The position numbers and the translations under genes were made by a program. Below, one piece after another: positions 14,076 to 20,528 of a stretch of 20,528 bases of DNA. This stretch comes from Ruminococcus sp. UBA4275. Its GTDB lineage: Bacteria > Bacillota > Clostridia > Oscillospirales > Ruminococcaceae. Each line of letters begins with the position of its first letter. Position 1 is the stretch's first letter. The stretch is taken from NCBI GenBank assembly GCA_002395085.1, contig DGVV01000080.1, positions 1 to 20,528 of the forward strand, written 5' to 3'. The notes beneath the pieces were generated by a model. It was not told where the DNA came from. It searched no databases and was given only the letters and a program-made list of their open reading frames with translations.

Positions 14076-15167
14076 TCAGAGTTTGCCGTCTGTCAGCAGC
14101 ACATCCAGCGCAACCAGCGCCGTGGCCGCCTCCACAACCGGCACTGCACGCTGCGCAATGCACGGATCATGCCTGCCCTTGATTTCAAGCGTCGCGTTCT
14201 GCGGATTTCCGCTCAAATCAACCGTCTCCTGCGGCAGCGCAATCGAAGGCGTCGGCTTGATTCCGACACGGAAACGCACCGGCATACCATTCGTAATGCC
14301 GCCGAGGATGCCGCCGTTGTGATTGGTTTTCGTCGCAATTTCGCCGTTTTCCGTAACACAGAACGGATCGTTCGCCTGCGAGCCGCGCATCTCCGAAAGC
14401 GCAAATCCATCCCCGAATTCAACGCCCTTGACCGCCGGAATCCCGAACAGCACCCGCGCAAGCCGGTTCTCGATGCCGTCAAACATCGGGTCGCCAAGAC
14501 CGACCGGCAGCCCCGTCACCATGCATTCGATGCTGCCGCCGATGCTGTCCAGCGATTCGCGCGCTTCCAGCACAGCCTGCGTCATACGCGCTCCTGCTGC
14601 ATCATCCAGAACGGGCAGCGCTTTCTCCGCAATATCGTCAAAAATCTGCGGATCAGGCAGCATCGGGAAGGGGACATCCTGCACATTTCCCACAGACCAC
14701 AAATGCGCTCCGACAAAGATGCCGTGCCGCGCAAGAATCTGCTTTGCAATGCCGCCCGCCGCACAAAGCGGCGCAGTCAGCCGTCCGGAAAAATGTCCGC
14801 CGCCGCGCATATCAGCATCACCGTGCCACTTCATATACGCAGTATAATCCGCATGAGAAGGCCGCGGTTTTTGCATAAGATTTGCGTAGTCTCCGGAGCG
14901 CACATTGGTATTGGCAATCTCCAAAAGCAACGGAAATCCGTTTGTTTTGCCATTCAGCACACCGGATGTAAATTGTGGAATATCCGGTTCTTTCCGTGCT
15001 GTTGAGAGCGAATTTCTTCCGCCCTGCCGCCGCTCCATAAATCGCATCAGCGCATCCGTGTCGATCACCTCACCGGCAGGCAGGCCCTCAATCAAAGCGC
15101 CGATACCATTGCCGTGAGATTCTCCGAAAACCGAAACGCGAAGCCGTTCTCCGAAGCTCGATGCCAT
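14076..15167 (-). CDS. aroC: Chorismate synthase
   Basis: Last step of the shikimate pathway, EPSP to chorismate, using reduced FMN. The 363 residues are the usual length. Signatures in order: FGESHGNGIGALIEGLPAG (residues 10-28), RRQGGRNSLSTARKEPD, SHADYTAYMKWHGDADMRGG with the following HFSGRLTA, and the NHNGGILGGITNGMP block near 280-300, followed by KPTPSI. The open frame runs to 15263, but ATG 15167 is chosen: GGAGGAG lies six to seven bases upstream, and the family N-terminus begins there. The SDR gene ends 17 bases upstream, so they share the operon. No missing catalytic residue was noticed. Confidence 0.96.
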   Translation of the reverse strand: MASSFGERLRVSVFGESHGNGIGALIEGLPAGEVIDTDALMRFMERRQGGRNSLSTARKEPDIPQFTSGVLNGKTNGFPLLLEIANTNVRSGDYANLMQKPRPSHADYTAYMKWHGDADMRGGGHFSGRLTAPLCAAGGIAKQILARHGIFVGAHLWSVGNVQDVPFPMLPDPQIFDDIAEKALPVLDDAAGARMTQAVLEARESLDSIGGSIECMVTGLPVGLGDPMFDGIENRLARVLFGIPAVKGVEFGDGFALSEMRGSQANDPFCVTENGEIATKTNHNGGILGGITNGMPVRFRVGIKPTPSIALPQETVDLSGNPQNATLEIKGRHDPCIAQRAVPVVEAATALVALDVLLTDGKL

Positions 15168-15183
15168 GCTAATTCTCCTCCGT

Positions 15184-16086
15184 TCAGCGCAGATCAAGCT
15201 GCGCAAGATAATCCAAATACGGTTTGCGAACAACCGTCTCCCGATGCACCTGCCACCACGCATACGCTTCGCGCATCGAGTCTTCCAGCGGCGTCAGCTC
15301 CGGCAAAAGAGCTGTCTGCGCCGTAACATCGAGCCGGTAAGCGTAATCGCGGAACGGAAAGTACGCACGTACTGGAATTTCGCGGGGCAGATACCGCAGT
15401 ATGCAGGGCATTTCTGCCGCCGCATAACAGATGCGTACCCAATCCGCCGCAGAGACCGTTTGCGGGTCGCCGGTGTTCAGAATATGCTGCTGCGGACGCT
15501 TCGTCACAATGATTTCGAGCAGCCGGCAGAGGTCTCCGATATGACAAAATTGCAGCGGCAAACTGCCATCCCCCGGCACGCAGAAGGGGAGACCGCGCTC
15601 TGCACATTCAAATACAAATGCCTCACGGTACAGATTGTTTCCCGCGCCGCACAGATATGGCGGTCTCAGGATATAAGCCGCCGGCACGCGCCGCAAAAGC
15701 GCCGATTCTGCGCCGATTTTATTTGAGCCATAGTCGCCCCAGAAGGTGTTTGCGCCGAGCATTTGATCCTCACGGAACGGCTGCGGATTTGTTTCCGGAT
15801 ACACCGCACTCGAACTCAGCAGCACATATTGCCCGAAATCTCCGAGCGCATCCAGCAAATCTGAAACATCCTGTGCCGTATACGCGGTCATATCCAGCAC
15901 CGCATCAAAGCAATATTGTCTTAGTTTTTCACCAAGCAAATGACGGTCTGCACGGATCAGTTCCACGCCCTCCGCCTGCGACCGCGTGTCGCGGTTCAGC
16001 ACATAAACTGTGTCGCCGCGCTGTACAAACCACTCCGCAACCGCACGGCTCACAAAGACTGTTCCGCCTGTCACAAGTATCCGCAT
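15184..16086 (-). CDS. NAD-dependent epimerase/dehydratase (extended SDR)
   Basis: A 300-residue extended short-chain dehydrogenase/reductase, close to nucleotide-sugar epimerases or reductases. The N-terminus has the NAD-binding motif ILVTGGTVFVSRAV, where the usual G-x-x-G-x-x-G is looser (GGTVFVS). SSSAVYP supplies the catalytic Ser strand and YGSNKIGAE the Tyr-x-x-x-Lys pair near residue 145. The remainder (ILRPPYLCGAGN, CHIGDLCRLLEII) is typical of the family. Start: ATG 16086, with AAGGAGA close upstream and the motif directly after it; the seven-residue extension to 16107 is less likely. It sits between aroA and aroC, with no evident aromatic role; its substrate is unknown. Confidence 0.85.
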   Translation of the reverse strand: MRILVTGGTVFVSRAVAEWFVQRGDTVYVLNRDTRSQAEGVELIRADRHLLGEKLRQYCFDAVLDMTAYTAQDVSDLLDALGDFGQYVLLSSSAVYPETNPQPFREDQMLGANTFWGDYGSNKIGAESALLRRVPAAYILRPPYLCGAGNNLYREAFVFECAERGLPFCVPGDGSLPLQFCHIGDLCRLLEIIVTKRPQQHILNTGDPQTVSAADWVRICYAAAEMPCILRYLPREIPVRAYFPFRDYAYRLDVTAQTALLPELTPLEDSMREAYAWWQVHRETVVRKPYLDYLAQLDLR

Positions 16087-16134
16087 TTTTGTCTCCTTGC
16101 AAATCAATTATAACGATAATACGTTCTTTTTCTG

Positions 16135-17811
16135 TCACATATACTTTCCGAGCTGTGCGATTGTCTCCTCAGCCTGATCCCGTTCCCGCGCAAACAATTC
16201 GCGGCAGCGTGCCTGAGAATCCGCCGACATCTGCGGGAATTTAGCCGCAAACAGTGTCATGAGTTCGTGCCGCGTCTCCCAGTTTCCGTGGAAGGCAAGC
16301 GGCAGCAATCCGCTGATTTCGTCAGCACATTCGAGGTTTTCGAGTGCATAAACCAACGTGCCGATATTGTTCGTGCTGCGGTTTTCCAGGATCAATTCCA
16401 CCAGCGCAGGCGCAGCGGCATGGCAGCGCGCATCCGAAATTTCCAGTGCAATCCGGTTGCGTTCTGCGGGATCGGATGCCGCCTTGAGTTCCGCTATCTT
16501 CGTATTTGCTTGATTTTTCACATTCCCATCCGGCAGAACTTCACTTTCCTCACACCAGCCGCCCAGCGCTCGGTAATCCTCAAAAAACGCAGGATACGAC
16601 TTATTCACCGCCTCCGCGCCGAGAATTGTGACGGGCTGTTCGCAGCGCAGCGCAGCAATCGCCGCCGCCATGACCAGCCGGTGATCGTTCATGCCGTCCA
16701 CCGTTCCGCCGGTAAGTTGTTCGCCGTACACGGACAATCCATCCGAATTCTCATCCACTCTGCCGCCCAGATCCCGCAGCAGCTTTGCCGTTGCTGCAAG
16801 ACGATCCGACTCTTTCAGGCGCAGCCGTTCCGCATTTGTAAAATGAGATTCGCCTGTTCCAAGCGACGCGCGCACCGCAAGAATCGGCAGCAGATCCGGT
16901 ATTTCCTCCATATCTGCGTTGATTTCATCAATTGTTCCACATGAAACATTCAGCACATTGCCATAGTCTTCAACATTTGCACCGGCATCTGCAAGGATTC
17001 TTGCAATTGCCTTGTCGCCCTGCACGGATTCTGCATTCAGACCCGTTACCGACACCGGCGTATCCTGAAGCGCACCCGCCGCCAGCCAGAATGCCGCATT
17101 CGACCAGTCCCCGTCAATGATCAGATGCTCCGGCATCCAGTAGATCTGGCCGCCCGGAATCTGATAGTGCGGGTTGCCGTTTTCATCCATATCTACGTTG
17201 ATTTCGACATGAAACAGCCGAAGCGTTTCCAGCGTCATATCCACGTAAGCTGAGGATTGCAGCGGCGTTATCAGCGTGATTTCACTGTTCTCCGCGCAAA
17301 GCGGGAGTGCCATCAGCAGACCGCTCAGGAATTGCGAGCTGATATTTCCTGCTATTTCGTAGCTTCCGCCGGTCAGTGCGCCGGATGCCGCCAACGGGAG
17401 TTTCGTCTGCGCAAACTGTACGCCATGTGCGGACATTGCCTCCACCAGTGTGTCAATCGGGCGCTCCGGCAGACGTCCCTTGCCGCGCACGGAAATATCT
17501 CCGCAGACCGCCATTGCGACGGGCAGCAGGAAACGCAGCGTTGAGCCGCTCTCGCCGCAGTCGAGTTCCGCGTGAGACTGCCGGTTGATCGGGATGACCG
17601 TCAGACCCTCCGCAGACTGCGAAAAGCCCGCTCCAAGCTCGGTCAGGCACCGGATCGTCGCCGCAATATCGTCACAATATGGTGCGCGCAGCGGCAGCAT
17701 TCCGCCGTTAGCAGAGAGTGCCGCACAGATCAGTTTGCGGTGCGCATCTGATTTTGATGGTATCGCCGCAACTGTTCCGCCGAGTGTCCCCGGATAACAA
17801 GTGATGTTCAC
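16135..17811 (-). CDS. aroA: EPSP synthase with a C-terminal helical extension
   Basis: 5-Enolpyruvylshikimate-3-phosphate synthase: joins shikimate-3-phosphate and PEP. Residues 1-419 are the complete enzyme: IPSKSDAHRKLICAAL (17-32), CGESGSTLRF (85-94), GRLPERPIDTLV (112-123), SSQFLSGLLMALP (158-170), AERLRLKESDRLAA (327-340) and DGMNDHRLVMAAA (372-384). Residues about 425-558 are extra; usual enzymes end near 430. The extension is Leu/Ala/Glu-rich and reads as several helix pairs, HEAT-like. The start is GTG 17811: GGAGGG ends six bases before it and it overlaps the aroB stop by four bases (GTGA). The variant loop IPSKS instead of the classic LPGSKS is common in clostridia. Confidence 0.95.
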   Translation of the reverse strand: MNITCYPGTLGGTVAAIPSKSDAHRKLICAALSANGGMLPLRAPYCDDIAATIRCLTELGAGFSQSAEGLTVIPINRQSHAELDCGESGSTLRFLLPVAMAVCGDISVRGKGRLPERPIDTLVEAMSAHGVQFAQTKLPLAASGALTGGSYEIAGNISSQFLSGLLMALPLCAENSEITLITPLQSSAYVDMTLETLRLFHVEINVDMDENGNPHYQIPGGQIYWMPEHLIIDGDWSNAAFWLAAGALQDTPVSVTGLNAESVQGDKAIARILADAGANVEDYGNVLNVSCGTIDEINADMEEIPDLLPILAVRASLGTGESHFTNAERLRLKESDRLAATAKLLRDLGGRVDENSDGLSVYGEQLTGGTVDGMNDHRLVMAAAIAALRCEQPVTILGAEAVNKSYPAFFEDYRALGGWCEESEVLPDGNVKNQANTKIAELKAASDPAERNRIALEISDARCHAAAPALVELILENRSTNNIGTLVYALENLECADEISGLLPLAFHGNWETRHELMTLFAAKFPQMSADSQARCRELFARERDQAEETIAQLGKYM

Positions 17812-18878
17812 GCCTGTCCCTCCAATCCGTCTGCAAACAGCGCTTCCAGTGCCGCAATCGGCATGGATTCCATGCGGCACTTTCCGATTGTTTCCGGCAG
17901 TATCACCGTGATATTTGCCGCTGCCGCTTTTTTGTCGAGAGCTGCAATCTTCGCCATTTCCGCTGCGCCATAGGGGCATACAACCGGCAGACCGCTCCGA
18001 ATCAGCGTGTTGATAATCCGCGCAGAATCGTCATTTTTCATGATGCCACGCTTCACGGATGCCCGTGCCACAATCGCCGTTCCGATTGCGACTGCATGGC
18101 CGTGCGAGATACCGAAATCACTGAGCCGCTCAATCGCGTGTGCCGCCGTGTGTCCGAGATTCAGCAGTTTGCGAACGCCTTTTTCCGTCGGATCTTCCGT
18201 CACGATTTTTGCCTTGTACGCCACTGACCGCGCAATGATTTCCTCATACTGTGCCGCCGGATCGCCCGTTTCATAGATCGCAAACAGCTCCGGATCTCCG
18301 AGAATACCGGTCTTGATTGCTTCCGCCGCGCCGTCCGCCAACTCATGCGGATGCAAAGTCTGGAGCGAATCCGTATCGCAATATACTCCAATCGGCTGAT
18401 GGAACAGTCCCGCAAGATTCTTGCCGTGCCGCAGATTGACCGCTGTTTTGCCGCCGACGGAAGCATCCACCGCAGAGAGCAGCGTTGTCGGGAGCTGCAC
18501 AAAGTTGATGCCGCGCAGATAGCAGCCCGCCGCAAATCCGGTCAGGTCTCCGATGACGCCGCCGCCCAGCGCGACTGCAATATCCGTGCGTGTGAGTTTT
18601 GCCTCTGCAAACGACTCCAGCAGCGCGCCCAGCACACCGATGGACTTGCTCTCCTCTCCCGCGCTGACAACGTGCGTATTCACTGCAAAACCCGCCGCTG
18701 AAAGCGACGCCTTCACGCGGTCAAGGTACAGCGGCGCGACGTTGCTGTCCGAAACGATCATCACGCGGCAGGGCTTCTTCACCGCGGCAATCTCCTGCCC
18801 GCAGGTGTGCAGCAGCCCGCTGCCCGTAAGAATGGGGTAGGTCTCGCCGTCCGGCGTGGTTAAAATTTGCTTGTGCAT
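17808..18878 (-). CDS. aroB: 3-Dehydroquinate synthase
   Basis: Second step of the shikimate pathway: converts DAHP to 3-dehydroquinate with NAD+ and a divalent metal, in the cytosol. The 356 residues are standard. Motifs in order: VSDSNVAPLYLDR, AGEESKS, GGGVIGDLTGFAA (NAD and phosphate site), LPTTLLSAVDASVGGKTAVN, and the metal ligands Glu in EAIKTG, His in NLGHTAAHAIE and His in SHGHAVAIG. The start ATG has an AGGAG site six bases upstream, and the gene begins 12 bases after the membrane-protein gene. The stop TGA overlaps the aroA start. Confidence 0.97.
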   Translation of the reverse strand: MHKQILTTPDGETYPILTGSGLLHTCGQEIAAVKKPCRVMIVSDSNVAPLYLDRVKASLSAAGFAVNTHVVSAGEESKSIGVLGALLESFAEAKLTRTDIAVALGGGVIGDLTGFAAGCYLRGINFVQLPTTLLSAVDASVGGKTAVNLRHGKNLAGLFHQPIGVYCDTDSLQTLHPHELADGAAEAIKTGILGDPELFAIYETGDPAAQYEEIIARSVAYKAKIVTEDPTEKGVRKLLNLGHTAAHAIERLSDFGISHGHAVAIGTAIVARASVKRGIMKNDDSARIINTLIRSGLPVVCPYGAAEMAKIAALDKKAAAANITVILPETIGKCRMESMPIAALEALFADGLEGQA

Positions 18879-18890
18879 GGCTAGCTCCTC

Positions 18891-19394
18891 TCATGAATCC
18901 GCGCGGGATTCGTTGGTAGATTCTTTGTACTGCTTTTCCGGTCCGCGCCGGAAATTGGTCAGATAGCGCCTGTGCCGGTAGATGTAAACATCGCAGATCT
19001 GATATATTTTCGTGCTTGTCCGGTAATGCGGCGAGAAAAACTCTTTGCCGTCCGGCAAACGGATGCCGGAAACCCAGAATCCGCTTCTGTTTCCGCCGAC
19101 ATATTCCGCGCCGAGAATTTCACCTCTCACGCAAATGCCGCGTGTCATCGCCCTTTCGCGCCGCCGCAGCCAGCAAATTGCATGGAGATACTGCGCACCT
19201 GCAATCAGCAGGTAAGGCGAGCCGATGATCCCCGTTCCGGTCAGCGCAAAACGTAGTGTTCCCCCGAGCAGCAGCGTCACGACCGCCGCAGCCGCCCCGA
19301 AAACCGCACCCCAGATCAATAATGCAGGGATGCTGCGGACAGCTTCCAGATGCGGGTCAAGCGGTTCTTCACACAAGGCATCCCGCAGGCGCAT
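18891..19394 (-). CDS. Membrane protein with a DUF3592-like C-terminal domain
   Basis: A 167-residue protein of unknown function. After a short acidic N-terminus come two membrane segments (about 24-44 and 52-72), then a basic stretch CWLRRRERAM and a beta-rich domain. RGEILGAEYVGG, FWVSGIRLPDGKEFFSP and a YRTSTKIYQICDVYIYRHRR end resemble, in my reading, the DUF3592 pattern of membrane-tethered beta domains. The tail is charged and polar. The start is ATG 19394, overlapping the tyrA stop as TGATG; upstream in-frame residues would lie within tyrA and lack a ribosome site. It is translationally coupled to tyrA and precedes aroB. No link to aromatic synthesis is visible. Confidence 0.7.
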   Translation of the reverse strand: MRLRDALCEEPLDPHLEAVRSIPALLIWGAVFGAAAAVVTLLLGGTLRFALTGTGIIGSPYLLIAGAQYLHAICWLRRRERAMTRGICVRGEILGAEYVGGNRSGFWVSGIRLPDGKEFFSPHYRTSTKIYQICDVYIYRHRRYLTNFRRGPEKQYKESTNESRADS

Positions 19395-20233
19395 CAGTTG
19401 CCGCCCGCCGATGCCTTTGCAATGCGTCCCTCGCGCAGACATTCGCAGAGCGCATCCGCGTCATTATTTTCGAGCGCTTCGAGATACGGCTTGAGATTGT
19501 CGATCAGGATGCGCAGTTCATCCGCCAGATATTCGCGGTTATCGAGCATCAGCTCCGTCCACATTTTCTCATCGAGACGCGCCACGCGGGTGAGGTCGCG
19601 GAAGCTGCCCGCCGAGAATCCGCGCCGCTTCTGTGCGGTGGGGGACTTGACATACGCGCCCGATACGATATGTGCAAGCTGCGAGGTGTACGCGATGATG
19701 CGGTCATGTTCATCGGGTGTGGAGAATGTGAGCTGCCCGAAGCCAATGTCCGTAAAATAATTTTTGAGCATTTCGAGCGTTGGGAGATCGGTATGCGAAT
19801 CCGGCGTGAGGATCATCGACGCGCCCTCAAAGAGAGAATCCGTCGCGTTGACAAAGCCGCCGGTCTCCTTGCCCGCCATCGGGTGACCGCCGATGTAGCG
19901 GAAGCCGTTTTTCTCGGCAATCTCCGCCAATTCCCCGACCACTGCGCGCTTCACGCCGCAGATGTCCACGAGAACGCATTTCGCCTTGCCAAGCTGCTTT
20001 GCGTGTGCGCGTGTCCAGTTGATTGCCGCGCCGGGGCGCAGCGCCGTAATGACCAGATCACAGGTTTCGAGCAATTCATCTGTGAGTGCCTTGTCCATTG
20101 CGCCGGTCATGCGCGCAAACATCATGACCTCCTCGTCGAGATCATAGCCGTAAACCGTATGAGAAGTCCGTGATTTCGTCGATTTCGCATACGAACCGCC
20201 GATCAGTCCCAGACCGATAATTGCAATATTCAT
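19394..20233 (-). CDS. tyrA: Prephenate dehydrogenase
   Basis: Makes 4-hydroxyphenylpyruvate from prephenate with NAD+, the tyrosine branch. The 279 residues fit the stand-alone form without chorismate mutase or ACT domain. The N-terminus carries the nucleotide motif GLGLIGGS (7-14), then VDICGVKRAVV, the catalytic His in GGHPMAGKE, and the TSQLAHIVSGAYV helix that matches the SQ-L-H block of the family; a DLTRVARLD stretch follows. The start is ATG 20233 with AGGAGA nine bases upstream; the frame stays open a further 19 codons with no good site. Together with pheA it serves both branches of prephenate use. It follows the partial GNAT gene by about 53 bases. Confidence 0.94.
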   Translation of the reverse strand: MNIAIIGLGLIGGSYAKSTKSRTSHTVYGYDLDEEVMMFARMTGAMDKALTDELLETCDLVITALRPGAAINWTRAHAKQLGKAKCVLVDICGVKRAVVGELAEIAEKNGFRYIGGHPMAGKETGGFVNATDSLFEGASMILTPDSHTDLPTLEMLKNYFTDIGFGQLTFSTPDEHDRIIAYTSQLAHIVSGAYVKSPTAQKRRGFSAGSFRDLTRVARLDEKMWTELMLDNREYLADELRILIDNLKPYLEALENNDADALCECLREGRIAKASAGGN

Positions 20234-20286
20234 CAAGAAACGTCTCCTTTTCCATGTCCGTTTGTATGGGGGACAGGGGAATCCCT

Positions 20287-20528
20287 TCACTCCGCGCGGT
20301 ACATCAGCCGCATTCGCTGTGCTTCATTTGCGCGGAAACCGAATTTCGCGTAAAACGGCATTTTATCGGGCATCGCGCAGAGTTCGGCGGCAATCTCCGT
20401 GCCGGAAACACCGTTTTCGCGGATGAACCGCAGCAGTGCCTCCATCAGCATCCGACCGACACCGCGCCCCTGATAATCCGGATGCACGATCACATCCTTT
20501 ATATAGGCAACACCGCACAGAGCTGGTG
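20287..20528 (-). CDS. GNAT acetyltransferase, 5' end beyond the window
   Basis: The C-terminal 80 residues or so of a GNAT N-acetyltransferase; the reading frame runs off the right edge without a stop, so the start is not in the window. The acetyl-CoA motif A is clear: AYIKDVIVHPDYQGRGVGRM, where QGRGVG is the pyrophosphate-binding loop, followed by the motif B end FYAKFGFRANEAQRMRLMY. It is the most upstream visible gene of the aromatic operon and is read in the same direction. The acceptor is unknown. A GTG inside the domain (20493) is not the start, because the residues before it continue the family pattern. Confidence 0.88.
   Translation of the reverse strand, partial: PALCGVAYIKDVIVHPDYQGRGVGRMLMEALLRFIRENGVSGTEIAAELCAMPDKMPFYAKFGFRANEAQRMRLMYRAE

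Noticed and set aside
13650..15005. Long plus-strand open frame opposite aroC and the RimJ-type gene
   Set aside because: Very Arg/His-rich protein without domains, fully shadowing two well-supported genes.
16107..16112. TATAAT on the minus strand in the aroA-SDR gap as an internal promoter
   Set aside because: The nearest -35-like GTGACA is about 20 bases away, too far, and no other -35 is convincing; a weak internal promoter cannot be excluded.
1..20528. CRISPR array, transposase, integrase, tRNA or rRNA
   Set aside because: No regularly spaced repeats, no recombinase-like protein, and no tRNA- or rRNA-like segment was recognised by eye; no tool could be run to confirm.

Overview
The window looks like chromosomal DNA of a low-GC-lineage Firmicute with a fairly GC-rich genome. 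It is most likely a clostridial, Ruminococcus-like gut bacterium. The basis is strong AGGAGG-type ribosome sites, TTGACA/TATAAT promoters, a Gram-positive ComEC, the clostridial form of the aromatic enzymes and an AroE-AroK fusion. This placement is inference from gene style, not from a marker gene.

Left part (1-7.9 kb): a Na+/proline symporter (putP) and formate-tetrahydrofolate ligase (fhs) lie on the minus strand, with a good promoter in front of fhs. A gene-free stretch of about 500 bases follows. It holds a long hairpin element and a near-consensus promoter firing to the right into an orphan lipoprotein substrate-binding protein. Next come a HIT-family protein with its own promoter and a ComEC/Rec2 channel whose start overlaps the HIT stop. 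The C-terminal metallo-beta-lactamase-like part of ComEC has lost its metal motif.

Middle (7.9-8.9 kb): a small accessory-looking module. A short XRE-type regulator (minus) faces an AT-rich small membrane protein of unknown function (plus). The gap between them carries four copies of a 17-bp inverted repeat plus a separate perfect 10+3+10 palindrome over the regulator's -10 box. Terminators bound the module on both sides. This is the most novel-looking part of the window.

Right part (8.97-20.5 kb): one tightly packed minus-strand operon running right to left. Its order is partial GNAT, tyrA, a membrane protein, aroB, aroA, a sugar-epimerase-like SDR, aroC, a RimJ-type GNAT, a small membrane protein, pheA, a Pat-type GNAT with an extra domain, an aroE-aroK fusion, aroQ and a 110-residue unknown protein, then a terminator. 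Together aroB, aroQ, aroE, aroK, aroA and aroC take DAHP to chorismate, and pheA and tyrA lead to phenylalanine and tyrosine. DAHP synthase and the operon promoter are not in the window; the operon continues off the right edge. AroA carries an unexplained C-terminal helical extension of about 135 residues. Several unexplained genes (three acetyltransferases, two membrane proteins, one SDR and one unknown) are embedded in the biosynthetic operon.
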